From Eubacteriales bacterium (GTDB lineage: Bacteria; Bacillota; Clostridia; Tissierellales; Dethiosulfatibacteraceae), in NCBI GenBank assembly GCA_030694905.1, contig JAUYTY010000203.1:1-36096 (forward strand): DNA of 36,096 nt. The letters are read 5' to 3'. Shown here in pieces: positions 8,088 to 16,627 of this stretch (within the stretch, counting starts at the first letter, position 1; each line of letters opens with the position of its first letter). The notes under the pieces are model-generated. The model saw only the letters and a program-made list of their open reading frames with translations, searched no databases and was not told the origin of the DNA. Position numbers and translations under genes: made by a program.

Positions 8088-8175
8088 CCCCAGGGGGAGG
8101 TAAAATCCCTAGTACTTTTTCAACCGGACAGCGGCGTGGGGCTTCACGCACAAAAACGCGAATTCAAACAGGGTA
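8088..8175 (+). other. cos-like phage packaging segment (putative)
   Basis: Directly after the zinc-ribbon stop comes CCCCAGGGGGAGGTAAAATC, then CTTTTTCAACCGGACAGCGG, CGTGGGGCTTCACGCACAAA and AACGCGAATTCAAACAGGG. From memory, segments of this composition and order (G-rich GGGGGAGGT-aaa, an ACCGGAC-GCG block, then CACGCACAAAAACGCG) occur between the HNH endonuclease and small-terminase genes of Firmicutes prophages, where the cos site lies. Here it is immediately upstream of the capsid gene, with no terminase. If correct, it lets a helper phage's terminase package the element. This rests on recall of a pattern, not on an alignment. Confidence 0.45.
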
Positions 8176-8208
8176 TTAACCCCAAATTAAATTTAGGAGG
8201 ATTTTATC

Positions 8209-9108
8209 ATGAAAACATCAGCAACTTACAACAAGGCATTTTGGAATGTTATGAGAGGCAATGACGAGAGTCGGCAGAATTTGAGCGAAGGCTATGACGA
8301 TGCAGGATCAAGCATCACTCCCTTCGAGTTCAGAGAGACGCTTAATCAAGCACTTGCAAAGGAAAACCTGTTCCGCAGATTTGCCACTGTCATAAGCCTT
8401 ACCGAAGCAAGCGGAACCATCCAAGCAACAACATCTTCTGGCACTGCTGAATGGGTAGCAGACGGAGATCCAATCCCTGTGAGCGATGATACCTTCGCTC
8501 AGTTCCCAATAAAATCGTATAAGCTGGCATCCATGGTCAAGCTCAACCGCTCTTTCGTAGGCGACATGAATTTCGACCTGGAGAAATATCTGGTGAGCGA
8601 TTTTGCTAAGCGATTCGGAAGGGCTGAGGAAAATTCCTTTATTAACGGTAATGGAACCACGCAGCCGACCGGCATTCTTACAGCGGATGCCGCCATCACA
8701 GCCACTAACAGTATATCAGTCACCTTTGACGAGATGATCGCCTTGTATTTCTCTCTGAAAGACGAATACCGACAGAACGCCATCTTCATCATGCATGACC
8801 AAACAGCTATGATGCTCAGGACACTCAAGGATTCAAGTGGCAGATATCTTTGGAATGACTCAGATAACACGATTTTCGGAAAGCCTGTGGTCACATCTCC
8901 GTATATGCCACTGGTATCAGCGGGAGCAAAGAGCATTTCATTTGCTGACCTGTCCTACTACTGGCTGATTGAGCGACAGCCGCTGAGCATGAAGCGTCTG
9001 CGTGAGCTTTATTCCCTGCAGGGACAGATTGGTTTCCAAGCCATCGAAAGGCTAGATGGCAAGCTTATACAGCCTGAGGCATTAAAACTTCTACAGATGA
9101 GTGCCTAA
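8209..9108 (+). CDS. HK97-fold phage major capsid protein, short form without delta domain
   Basis: 299 residues, ATG preceded by TAGGAGG. It follows the HK97 capsid pattern: short N-arm (AFWNVMRGNDESRQNLSEGYDDAG), an extended E-loop region (about 62-100, with GTAEWVADGDPIPVSD), the spine helix (LEKYLVSDFAKRFGRAEENS, about 124-143), then FINGNGTTQPTGIL at 144-157 and the A-domain. The usual scaffold (delta) domain of about 100 residues is absent and no prohead protease, portal, terminase or tail gene is nearby. It may replace a helper phage's capsid subunit, form a small satellite capsid, or self-assemble as encapsulins do. It has its own terminator and strong ribosome site. The fold is clear; the role is inferred. 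Confidence 0.9.
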   Translation: MKTSATYNKAFWNVMRGNDESRQNLSEGYDDAGSSITPFEFRETLNQALAKENLFRRFATVISLTEASGTIQATTSSGTAEWVADGDPIPVSDDTFAQFPIKSYKLASMVKLNRSFVGDMNFDLEKYLVSDFAKRFGRAEENSFINGNGTTQPTGILTADAAITATNSISVTFDEMIALYFSLKDEYRQNAIFIMHDQTAMMLRTLKDSSGRYLWNDSDNTIFGKPVVTSPYMPLVSAGAKSISFADLSYYWLIERQPLSMKRLRELYSLQGQIGFQAIERLDGKLIQPEALKLLQMSA

Positions 9109-9119
9109 GGCAGACTTAT

Positions 9120-9153
9120 GGTGCCGGGTCCTAATCCGGCTCGGCACCTTTTA
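9120..9153 (+). terminator. Intrinsic terminator after the capsid gene
   Basis: GGTGCCG and CGGCACC pair, with an inner CCGG extension, followed by TTTT. It lies 12 nt past the capsid stop and separates it from the tnpW-recombinase pair. Confidence 0.8.
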
Positions 9154-9180
9154 CTATAAAACTGAAAATGGAGGTCATTT

Positions 9181-9384
9181 ATGAACACTCAAAATCAAAG
9201 CCGCACCTTTGAAACGGCTATCGGCGGTACGGTCTATGTTGTTGAGTCCTGTGTAAGCGAGTCCGCAAAGGAAAGTGCCTACAACAAGCTCAAAAGGCTG
9301 ATTACCACTAATGCCAAGCACCTGGAAATGATATCGGACAGTTCAAATAAAGATACGGAAATCGACTCGACTACTTCAAAATAG
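9181..9384 (+). CDS. TnpW-like small transposon-encoded protein
   Basis: 67 residues with GGAGGTC before the ATG. The core IGGTVYVVESCVSESAKESA followed by YNKLKRLI matches the pattern of the TnpW family (IGGTTY-V-V-FSE-A-ET...KI-RLI), small proteins of unknown function found beside TnpX-type serine recombinases of Tn4451-like elements in Clostridia. It precedes the recombinase here too (55-nt gap), supporting the assignment. The C-terminus is polar and likely disordered. TnpW has no established activity; a regulatory or recombination-accessory role is possible. Confidence 0.7.
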   Translation: MNTQNQSRTFETAIGGTVYVVESCVSESAKESAYNKLKRLITTNAKHLEMISDSSNKDTEIDSTTSK

Positions 9385-9415
9385 TACGGTAATATCACAG
9401 TGCCTAACCGTTTGA

Positions 9416-11135
<1,720 letters not shown>

Positions 11136-11149
11136 CAGAGATTAGAAAT

Positions 11150-11185
11150 CCCTATTTGACCGCCCCTAAAAGGGTCCTTTTATTT
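11150..11185 (+). other. Right attachment site (attR) of the element within tetR
   Basis: Downstream of the recombinase terminator the sequence changes into an open tetR reading frame: from about 11166 it codes LKGSFYFHFKSKKE, the end of a TetR helix-turn-helix. The reading frame is closed by a TGA at 11157-11159, i.e. in element DNA. The crossover must lie close to AAAAGGGTCC at 11168-11177. The exact core dinucleotide cannot be fixed without attL or an uninterrupted tetR. Confidence 0.7.
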
Positions 11186-11606
11186 TCATTTTAAAAGCAA
11201 AAAAGAGATATCTGAATATGTTGCGCAATATTATTCTTTTAGGATGATAACGTGGATTGAAAAAACAGCTGAAGGACACAACTGGAAAGATTTTATCTCT
11301 TTGTTAGTTGAAGATATGAAAAAAATGGCATTGGAAGGTCGTCATCATGGATGCCCTTTGGGTGTCTTAGGTATTGAAATGGCTTTTACAGAACCAGATT
11401 TGGCAAAGAAATATGCTGAATCAATGGAAAAAATAATGATTATTTTTTCCGAGGTTTTAAAGCGTTCAAATGTTCCTATTGAACAAGCCCAAGATGTTTC
11501 CAGGCGCGCATTTATTCTTTACCAAGGGTACTTGCAGTATTATCGAATGACAAAAAATATTGCATTATTTGACAAGCTTCAAAATGATGTTGGAAATATT
11601 GTTTAG
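11160..11606 (+). pseudogene. TetR/AcrR-family regulator, 3' part, interrupted by the element
   Basis: An open frame from 11160 to the stop at 11606. It begins with KGSFYFHFKSKKEISEYV, the well-known end of the TetR recognition-helix region, and continues through a normal ligand-binding domain (GRHHGCPLGVLGIEMAFTEP, then a helical C-terminus). An ATG at 11244 could give a 120-residue product without DNA-binding helices. The first 35 or so residues of the regulator, including most of the helix-turn-helix, are missing and should lie at the element's left end outside the window. The gene precedes an Fe-S protein gene by 41 nt, probably its former or present operon partner. Insertion should have removed repressor function. 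Confidence 0.82.
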
Positions 11607-11647
11607 AGAACATTATTATATATTTTTGAAAAAAGGAGGATCATTAC

Positions 11648-12409
11648 ATGAAAGAAAAAATCAAGGAATTTGTGCTGGGTATGGGGGTTGATGATGTAGG
11701 TTTTGCGAAGGTGACAGATTATAATAGCCCAAGGTCACCTAAAATAGAGTCAATCTTTCCAAAGGCTCAATCTATGATTGTTTTAACCTATAAGGAGCAT
11801 TCAACTTGCGAAAGTCCCAATATGCAGATTGCTATGGGAGGCAGATTGGATGTGATGGAGTTTTCCCGTTCCTGCAGTTACAAGCTGGCAAGATTTATTG
11901 AAAAGGAGTTTCACGGGAAAGCAATGACAATATCTGCATCCTATCCTATGGATATGAGCCTCAAAACATCAGGAACCATAGCTGATGTTTCCCTGCGTCA
12001 TGCGGCAGTCGCTGCCGGGTTGGGTGCATTTGGGAGGCACAATCTTGTCATCCATCCCAAGCTTGGCACTCGGGTCATATTCACAGCGGTTCTTACTGAT
12101 TTGGACTTACCTTCGGATCCTCCCATTACAGATGATTTGTGTATTGACTGCAATATTTGTGTTGAAAGCTGTCCTGCAGGAGCGTTAGATGTTGAAGGCA
12201 AGACCCATGTCGGTAGATGCTTGAAAGTTTCTCAGCCCTACGGACTTGGGGCAGATATAGCTTTTAGGACAAAATTGATCGATAGCTCGCCAGAAGAGCA
12301 AAAGGCAATGTTTATGGATGACCATTATTGGAGATTGTACCAAACAGGATTTATAGGGTTTCAATATTTTTGTTTTGAATGCTATAAATCTTGTCCTATT
12401 GGTCAGTAG
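11648..12409 (+). CDS. Double [4Fe-4S] cluster protein, epoxyqueuosine-reductase-like
   Basis: About 253 residues, AGGAGG 9 nt before the ATG. A classical 4Fe-4S motif, CIDCNICVESCP, lies near 165-176. A later lone Cys (GRCLKVSQPYG, about 191) and a C-terminal CFECYKSCPIG supply a second cluster. The N-terminal half resembles the QueG-like domain (DDVGFAKVTDY; ISASYPMDM; GLGAFGRHNLVIHPKLGTRV), where the last segment matches the G-x-x-G-x-N-x-L stretch of that family. It lacks the HEAT-repeat C-terminus of true QueG, so it is more likely a stand-alone reductase or electron-transfer protein, cytoplasmic and oxygen sensitive. Likely once controlled by the broken tetR upstream. Function beyond redox is unknown. 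Confidence 0.85.
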   Translation: MKEKIKEFVLGMGVDDVGFAKVTDYNSPRSPKIESIFPKAQSMIVLTYKEHSTCESPNMQIAMGGRLDVMEFSRSCSYKLARFIEKEFHGKAMTISASYPMDMSLKTSGTIADVSLRHAAVAAGLGAFGRHNLVIHPKLGTRVIFTAVLTDLDLPSDPPITDDLCIDCNICVESCPAGALDVEGKTHVGRCLKVSQPYGLGADIAFRTKLIDSSPEEQKAMFMDDHYWRLYQTGFIGFQYFCFECYKSCPIGQ

Positions 12410-12461
12410 CTGACACAACATCCAAATCAATAACTAGCATATTTTTGGCATTAAGCGAAAA

Positions 12462-12499
12462 AGGCACTCTACGTTATCAATTCGTAGAGTGCCTCATTA
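12462..12499. terminator. Bidirectional intrinsic terminator between convergent genes
   Basis: AGGCACTCTACG pairs perfectly with CGTAGAGTGCCT (12 bp) around a 9-nt loop. On the minus strand it is followed by TTTTTCGC, serving the SGNH gene; on the plus strand by CATTATAATTTT, serving the Fe-S gene. Confidence 0.88.
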
Positions 12500-12546
12500 T
12501 AATTTTAAGTTCCAGGTTTAAAATGGCGGTATCTTGGAAGACACAT

Positions 12547-14268
12547 TTATGCGACCATCAGGTATGAGTCACGATTTGAACTGATGATCTGATTGTATAA
12601 TTGTTCATGTAATGATCTGAACAGGTTCTGACCTGTCTGGTTGGCGTGTGGGTCTCTAGTGAATTTAAAGTATCGATTTGGATAGAAATAGGTAAGATCT
12701 CCCATAGCTCCCCTTTCAGCGTACTGCAAGAAACTGCTGTGAACATCAGCCACATAATAATTCGCATCTAAAATCCCATTGATTTTTGTGTTGATTCTAT
12801 CTATATATGTTTTAGCTATGTTGTGAAGACGTGGGTCATCTTCATAGCCTCGAATCGAAATTGTGTTGTACGGATTATACAAGGTCATTGAGATGATCTG
12901 GGCTTCTGGATTCAACTCGCGTATCCTTGCTATTATTAACGCGTATTCATTCTCAAACCGGTTAGTACCCTCCTCAGCAGCAGTTTCATTAATAGCGGAG
13001 AAGTAGTTGTAAGCTGCGTGCATGACATTATTGCCACCGATGCTGATGGTAATAATATCGGCATTACGTACTTTATTGGAAAATGTTTCATTACTTAACT
13101 TGGCAAGCAGGTCAGACGAATCATCGCCATCTGTTCCCAGATTCTCCATGGTTACTTCTATGTCATATTGGTTCTCCAAGAAGCTACGGAAGCCATAGAC
13201 GTAGCTGGTGGTGGTTCCTCTAGAGGTGCTGCCTGTTACCAATGAATCTCCCAAGGCAACATAGTGGATAGCAGTGGGGGCTGGTGGCGGTGAAGTAGCA
13301 ACAACTTCCACAACACCGTTGATTATATTGTAAACATTTGTGTCATCAGGTGTAAATGTCCATTGGAAATTCCCAGTCTCCTGGACTATCTGACTACTGT
13401 CAGTCCAACTGAGTGTTCCAGAAACTACTGTGCCTTTATCCGGATCCTTGAATGTACCGCTTAACACAGAATCTGACAAAGGAGATTCTTCTTCTACCGA
13501 ACTAGCTTCAATAGTTTGGTCCACTACAGGATCTATTGGTTGCACCTGTTGTTCTTCCTCAACTGTCATAGTAATGCTGTCAGTGAACCCACCGTCTATT
13601 GTCGTTACTGTTATTACCGCTTCTCCGACGGATACACCAGTGACTAGGCCAGTTTCGTCCACAATCGCTTTTATTGAATTACTTGTCCAGGTTACGTCCT
13701 TATTTGTTGCGTCTCCTGGTTCCACCATTGCATTGAGCTGAACTGTATCTGCCACAGTAATCGTCTGATCGCTTTCACTGATACTGACGCCCGAAACTGG
13801 AATCGGATCTGGCACCACTGCGCCTTCAACAGTAAGGGTTATCTGATCACTTGTGTATGCGCTTGCAGTTTGGCCTGACTGTCCACGTCCGGCTATGGCT
13901 GGAGCTGAAGCAACGATGGAGAAATGGTAAGAACCCGGTTCAAGCGAACTGCTGTTGATGATTAAATCTACCTGTGCGGTTGATTTTTTGCCTAAATCTA
14001 TCTTTGCTGGGCTAAAGCTGCTTAAATCACTGATTAAACCATTACCTTCGATGCTAAAGGTTGTTTCCCGGGCAGTACTGGAACTATTATTTGTCACTGT
14101 CACCTTGAAAACTGTTGAACCAGTACCTTCGGTTATCGTTTTGACTGTTTGATCTACTTTCACGCTTGAAATCGCTGCAAAAGCAGTTGTTGCCATTCCA
14201 AAAGCCATCATTATGATCAACATAAATATTGCTGTTTTTCGTATCGTGCGGGCTAGTTTTTTTCTCAT
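12547..14268 (-). CDS. Secreted SGNH/GDSL esterase with N-terminal Ig-like domains
   Basis: 573 residues, start set by AGGAGG. A signal peptide ends at AFA-A (residues 29-32). Residues 35-148 form a beta-rich, Ser/Thr-rich CARDB-like domain. Residues about 157-236 are a Big_2 Ig-like domain (VSISESDQTITVADTVQLNA ... GLVTGVSVGEAVITVT). A linker/third beta domain lies at 245-325, and PPPAP precedes the catalytic domain. SGNH blocks: GDSL at 340-343 (nucleophile Ser342), LGTDGDDSS at 378-386, GGNN at 411-414, and DPHANQTG at 539-546 (catalytic Asp and His). It should hydrolyse ester groups (lipids or acetylated polysaccharides) outside the cell, with Ig-like domains as stalk. No sorting signal or SLH domain is visible. 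A long structured leader precedes it. Confidence 0.9.
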   Translation of the reverse strand: MRKKLARTIRKTAIFMLIIMMAFGMATTAFAAISSVKVDQTVKTITEGTGSTVFKVTVTNNSSSTARETTFSIEGNGLISDLSSFSPAKIDLGKKSTAQVDLIINSSSLEPGSYHFSIVASAPAIAGRGQSGQTASAYTSDQITLTVEGAVVPDPIPVSGVSISESDQTITVADTVQLNAMVEPGDATNKDVTWTSNSIKAIVDETGLVTGVSVGEAVITVTTIDGGFTDSITMTVEEEQQVQPIDPVVDQTIEASSVEEESPLSDSVLSGTFKDPDKGTVVSGTLSWTDSSQIVQETGNFQWTFTPDDTNVYNIINGVVEVVATSPPPAPTAIHYVALGDSLVTGSTSRGTTTSYVYGFRSFLENQYDIEVTMENLGTDGDDSSDLLAKLSNETFSNKVRNADIITISIGGNNVMHAAYNYFSAINETAAEEGTNRFENEYALIIARIRELNPEAQIISMTLYNPYNTISIRGYEDDPRLHNIAKTYIDRINTKINGILDANYYVADVHSSFLQYAERGAMGDLTYFYPNRYFKFTRDPHANQTGQNLFRSLHEQLYNQIISSNRDSYLMVA

Positions 14269-14313
14269 CGCTCTCCTCCTAATTTTTTTAATAAATATGT
14301 TCTTTTCTACGGA

Positions 14314-14346
14314 TAAAAAAACCGACCAAAATCAATATGGTCGGTT
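14314..14346 (-). terminator. Intrinsic terminator in the leader of the SGNH gene
   Basis: Read leftward: ACCGACC (14345-14339) pairs with GGTCGGT (14327-14321) followed by seven T. It lies about 46 nt upstream of the SGNH start codon, about 70 nt downstream of the proposed promoter, and about 170 nt past the crp-like stop. It can act as an attenuator of the SGNH gene or as the terminator of the regulator gene. Confidence 0.8.
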
Positions 14347-14432
14347 ACGCTCCAGCTCTAGTAAGTCCAAGCGTCCAATATAGACTTACTTTCTTGGCTC
14401 CTCATAGTTACTTTTCTATGTTTACTATATCA
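14347..14432 (-). promoter_or_regulatory. Promoter and structured leader of the SGNH gene (candidate attenuation element)
   Basis: Read leftward: an extended -10, TGATATAGT (14432-14424), then a small hairpin CATAG...CTATG, then AGTAAGTC (14390-14383) pairing with GACTTACT (14367-14360) over a 15-nt loop, then the terminator. The arrangement of aptamer-like hairpins before a terminator resembles a riboswitch, but I cannot match it to a known class (it lacks the GEMM/c-di-GMP conserved blocks). Confidence 0.4.
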
Positions 14433-14517
14433 CATACTGAGACAAGTGAATACAAATATTTTTTATGATATTAAGACTGTTTATTATTGTTTGTTTGTAT
14501 TGTTTTGACATCCCCAA

Positions 14518-15183
14518 TCACTCCAAAGCATTCAAATCAACAATCGTAATACTAACCGCATCAAACTCAATCAGCCCGTCATTCTTCATCTTCTGCAGCT
14601 CCCGGGAGAGGGATGTCCGCTGAACGCCTATGCGGTCAGCGAGAGCTTTCTTGGTGGATTGAAGCTGTATTTTGTATGAGTTTTGAAGCTTATGTTCGTT
14701 CTTAAGATAAGCTAGAATACTTTCTCTGATGGAGCGATTGACATAGTACTTGATCTTATCTCCCAAAAGAAGGGCATGGTCTGATATATATTCCAGAAAC
14801 TGTCGAAGAAAGCTTAGGTTTGTTGAACATAAATCAAATAATATATCCTTTTGAATCACCAATAGCGATGTATCTGTTTTCGCGGTAACTGTCATGGGGT
14901 AATGAGGGTTTCTGGAGAATATAAGGTTTCCACCTAGAATATCATCTGGATAAAACTCGGTGATGGTCAACAAATCTCCCGACTCGTCAATGCGTTCAAC
15001 GACAACCTTGCCACTGAGAATATGCTCGACAAAGGCACATTTATCACCATCAAAATGGATTATCTCATCCTTGCTATATGTTTTGATATTCATGGTATTG
15101 GTTTTCAAACATTCCTCTAGAAACGCTTGAGGGATATGCTTCAGAAAAGCGTAGTTGTCTTTATTGGACAATAGATTATTCAT
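14518..15183 (-). CDS. Crp/Fnr-family transcription regulator
   Basis: 221 residues from the ATG at 15183, 6 nt after AAGGAG; an in-frame upstream start at 15207 would fall in the palindromic operator. The N-terminal cyclic-nucleotide-binding-type beta barrel covers about residues 25-115 (SKDEIIHFDG; VEHILSGKVVVERIDESGD; ITEFYPDDILGGN). A long dimer helix follows (FLRQFLEYISDHALLLGDKI), then a C-terminal winged helix with KKALADRIGVQRTSLSRELQ as recognition region. There is no N-terminal Fe-S cysteine cluster as in FNR, so the signal may be heme, NO, a small organic ligand or redox; not determinable. Divergent from the permease operon, with a perfect palindrome between them, so it likely controls that operon and itself. 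Confidence 0.9.
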   Translation of the reverse strand: MNNLLSNKDNYAFLKHIPQAFLEECLKTNTMNIKTYSKDEIIHFDGDKCAFVEHILSGKVVVERIDESGDLLTITEFYPDDILGGNLIFSRNPHYPMTVTAKTDTSLLVIQKDILFDLCSTNLSFLRQFLEYISDHALLLGDKIKYYVNRSIRESILAYLKNEHKLQNSYKIQLQSTKKALADRIGVQRTSLSRELQKMKNDGLIEFDAVSITIVDLNALE

Positions 15184-15197
15184 AAAAACTCCTTTTA

Positions 15198-15215
15198 GTG
15201 TTACCACGGTAACAC
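15198..15215. promoter_or_regulatory. Perfect palindromic operator between crp-like gene and permease operon
   Basis: GTGTTACC-AC-GGTAACAC: two perfect 8-bp half-sites with a 2-bp centre. Its centre (about 15206.5) is about 40 bp upstream of the likely permease transcription start (AT-rich -10 at about 15231-15239), the position of a class II Crp-type activator site. It also lies 15 bp upstream of the regulator's own start codon, so it could give autoregulation. Confidence 0.75.
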
Positions 15216-15270
15216 CTTTTGCATTGCTATTATTATATACTCAATTCATTCAGGTTGAAAGGAGAAATTT

Positions 15271-15753
15271 ATGGACGTGTTCACATTGTCATTTTGGGGT
15301 ATATCATTGGCCTTGGTGGGGGTTTCACTGGCTAAAAGTAAAGAGAAAACATTTGAGGCTATGAAAAAGTCCAAAGGTATGATGGGAAATATGCTTGGCG
15401 AGATTGTCGCCATCATTTTCGTGATCGGATTGGTGCTGACATTTATTCCGCCCGAATCAATCAAATCCGTACTGGGGTCTGAAAATACTTTCGTATCATC
15501 AATCATAGGGGCTGTTGTAGGGAGCATTACCCTCATACCGGCTTTTGTTGCTTTTCCGCTGGTAGGATCATTGGTCAATGTAGGAGCCAGTATCATTCCG
15601 GCTGTCGCGTTTTTGACCACACTGACGATGGTTGGCGTGGTTACCTTCCCATTGGAGAAGAAGGAGTTCGGCGTGAAGTTTGCCCTTGTGAGAAATCTGC
15701 TTAGCTTTGTGGCTGCATTGCTAATCGCTATGGCAATGGGGGTGATCTTATGA
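15271..15753 (+). CDS. Permease subunit A, YraQ/DUF318-type half
   Basis: 160 residues, AAAGGAG before the ATG. Four hydrophobic segments (about 4-21, 42-60, 72-103 re-entrant/helix, 110-130, 140-160). Residues 84-107 carry a G-S-x-x-x-x-P-x-x-x-A-F-P-x-x-x-x-L-x-x-x-G-A-S pattern typical of the conserved loop of YraQ-type permeases. The full permeases have two such repeats in about 300 residues; this protein has only one and the next gene supplies the other. It overlaps the next gene by 4 nt (ATGA), so the two subunits are probably made in equal amounts and form a heterodimer in the membrane. Substrate unknown; related families export or import metal or arsenical species. Confidence 0.8.
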   Translation: MDVFTLSFWGISLALVGVSLAKSKEKTFEAMKKSKGMMGNMLGEIVAIIFVIGLVLTFIPPESIKSVLGSENTFVSSIIGAVVGSITLIPAFVAFPLVGSLVNVGASIIPAVAFLTTLTMVGVVTFPLEKKEFGVKFALVRNLLSFVAALLIAMAMGVIL

Positions 15754-16490
15754 CCTTTACCAATGTTATGAAGAAAAACAAGCTGATGGCGATTGTTGCA
15801 TCGATATATCTAATCATCTTTGTTCTGATGCCGGAAAAGGCCGCGATAGCGGTAAGCAATAGCACTTACTATCTGATAGAAATGGTTCAAATACTGCCAG
15901 TCATATTTCTTTTGACAGTTGCTATTGAAGCGTTGATACCTAAGGAGACAATCACCAAGCGTCTAGGTGAGAAATCAGGTTTTTTGGGGAACATATTGTC
16001 ATTGTTGCTGGGGAGCTTATCTGCAGGCCCTATTTATGCGGCATTCCCTATCAGCAAGATGTTGCTTAGCAAAGGTGCAAGTGTATCGAATATTGTCATC
16101 ATCCTGAGCTCATGGGCAGTCATCAAAATACCCATGCTGGCCAATGAAGCAAAATTTCTAGGTGTTTCTTTTATGGGAGTCCGATGGGTCCTGACTGTTA
16201 TTGCCATTTTGATCATGGCTTGGATCACTGAAAAGTTGGTTGATAAGAAAGATATGTTGAAGGCAGGGACAGTAGAAACTGACAATCATATTGCAATCAA
16301 TAAAGACTATTGCATCGGCTGTGGCATATGCGTGAAAATGATGCCCCAGGTCTATGAGATCATTGACCAGAAGGCACATGTCATTGAAGCTGGCATCAAG
16401 CCATGTGATGATGCCATGATTCAAAAGACGGCTGAAAAATGTCCTACACATGCGATTGCTGTTAAAAGGAAAGGGGGTGCGGTTGCTTGA
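15750..16490 (+). CDS. Permease subunit B with C-terminal [4Fe-4S] ferredoxin domain
   Basis: 246 residues. Residues 1-165 are membrane helices with the second copy of the permease motif (GSLSAGPIYAAFP at 88-100, then KGAS). Residues 180-240 are a ferredoxin of the single-cluster Bacillus/Thermotoga type: CIGCGICVKMMPQVYEI with Cys188, Cys191 and Cys194, and KCPTHAI with Cys231. All four cluster ligands are present. The fused electron carrier on the cytoplasmic side suggests that transport is tied to reduction of the substrate or is gated by redox state. The gene is coupled to subunit A by overlap and probably controlled by the divergent Crp/Fnr protein. Function is inferred; the fusion itself is plain in the sequence. 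Confidence 0.85.
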   Translation: MTFTNVMKKNKLMAIVASIYLIIFVLMPEKAAIAVSNSTYYLIEMVQILPVIFLLTVAIEALIPKETITKRLGEKSGFLGNILSLLLGSLSAGPIYAAFPISKMLLSKGASVSNIVIILSSWAVIKIPMLANEAKFLGVSFMGVRWVLTVIAILIMAWITEKLVDKKDMLKAGTVETDNHIAINKDYCIGCGICVKMMPQVYEIIDQKAHVIEAGIKPCDDAMIQKTAEKCPTHAIAVKRKGGAVA

Positions 16491-16545
16491 GAATTGTCAG
16501 GAATGCAGCTTGATTTGTCCTGTGGAGGCTATACGGTATAGATAG
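16483..16545 (+). CDS. Possible mini-ORF with half-ferredoxin cysteine motif
   Basis: A TTG at 16483, within the last codons of the permease gene and behind AAAGGGGG, opens a 20-codon frame ending at TAG 16543-16545. It contains CQECSLICP followed by VEAI, three of the four cysteines of a 4Fe-4S motif with the typical Pro and Ala-Ile. An in-frame ATG at 16450 would lengthen it. It may be a genuine peptide overlapping the permease stop, or the remnant of a longer ferredoxin domain now out of frame. Low confidence that it is translated. Confidence 0.3.
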   Translation: MLENCQECSLICPVEAIRYR

Positions 16546-16587
16546 CATGGTTTATAATGATTGAAGCGTTTAGTCACTGAAGTGAAA

Positions 16588-16627
16588 AACCCCCGATACG
16601 ATTGTTTTCCCGTGTCGGGGGTTTTGT
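16588..16627 (+). terminator. Intrinsic terminator of the permease operon
   Basis: AACCCCCGATACG pairs with CGTGTCGGGGGTT (13 bp, one G-T) around a 10-nt loop, then TTGTG. Very stable stem at the end of the operon. Confidence 0.85.

Noticed and set aside
16488-16557. Possible selenocysteine read-through of the TGA ending the permease-ferredoxin gene, suggested by the nearby selenium module
   Set aside because: The in-frame continuation after TGA has no Fe-S or redox motif and ends after about 18 codons; the cysteine motif lies in a different frame.
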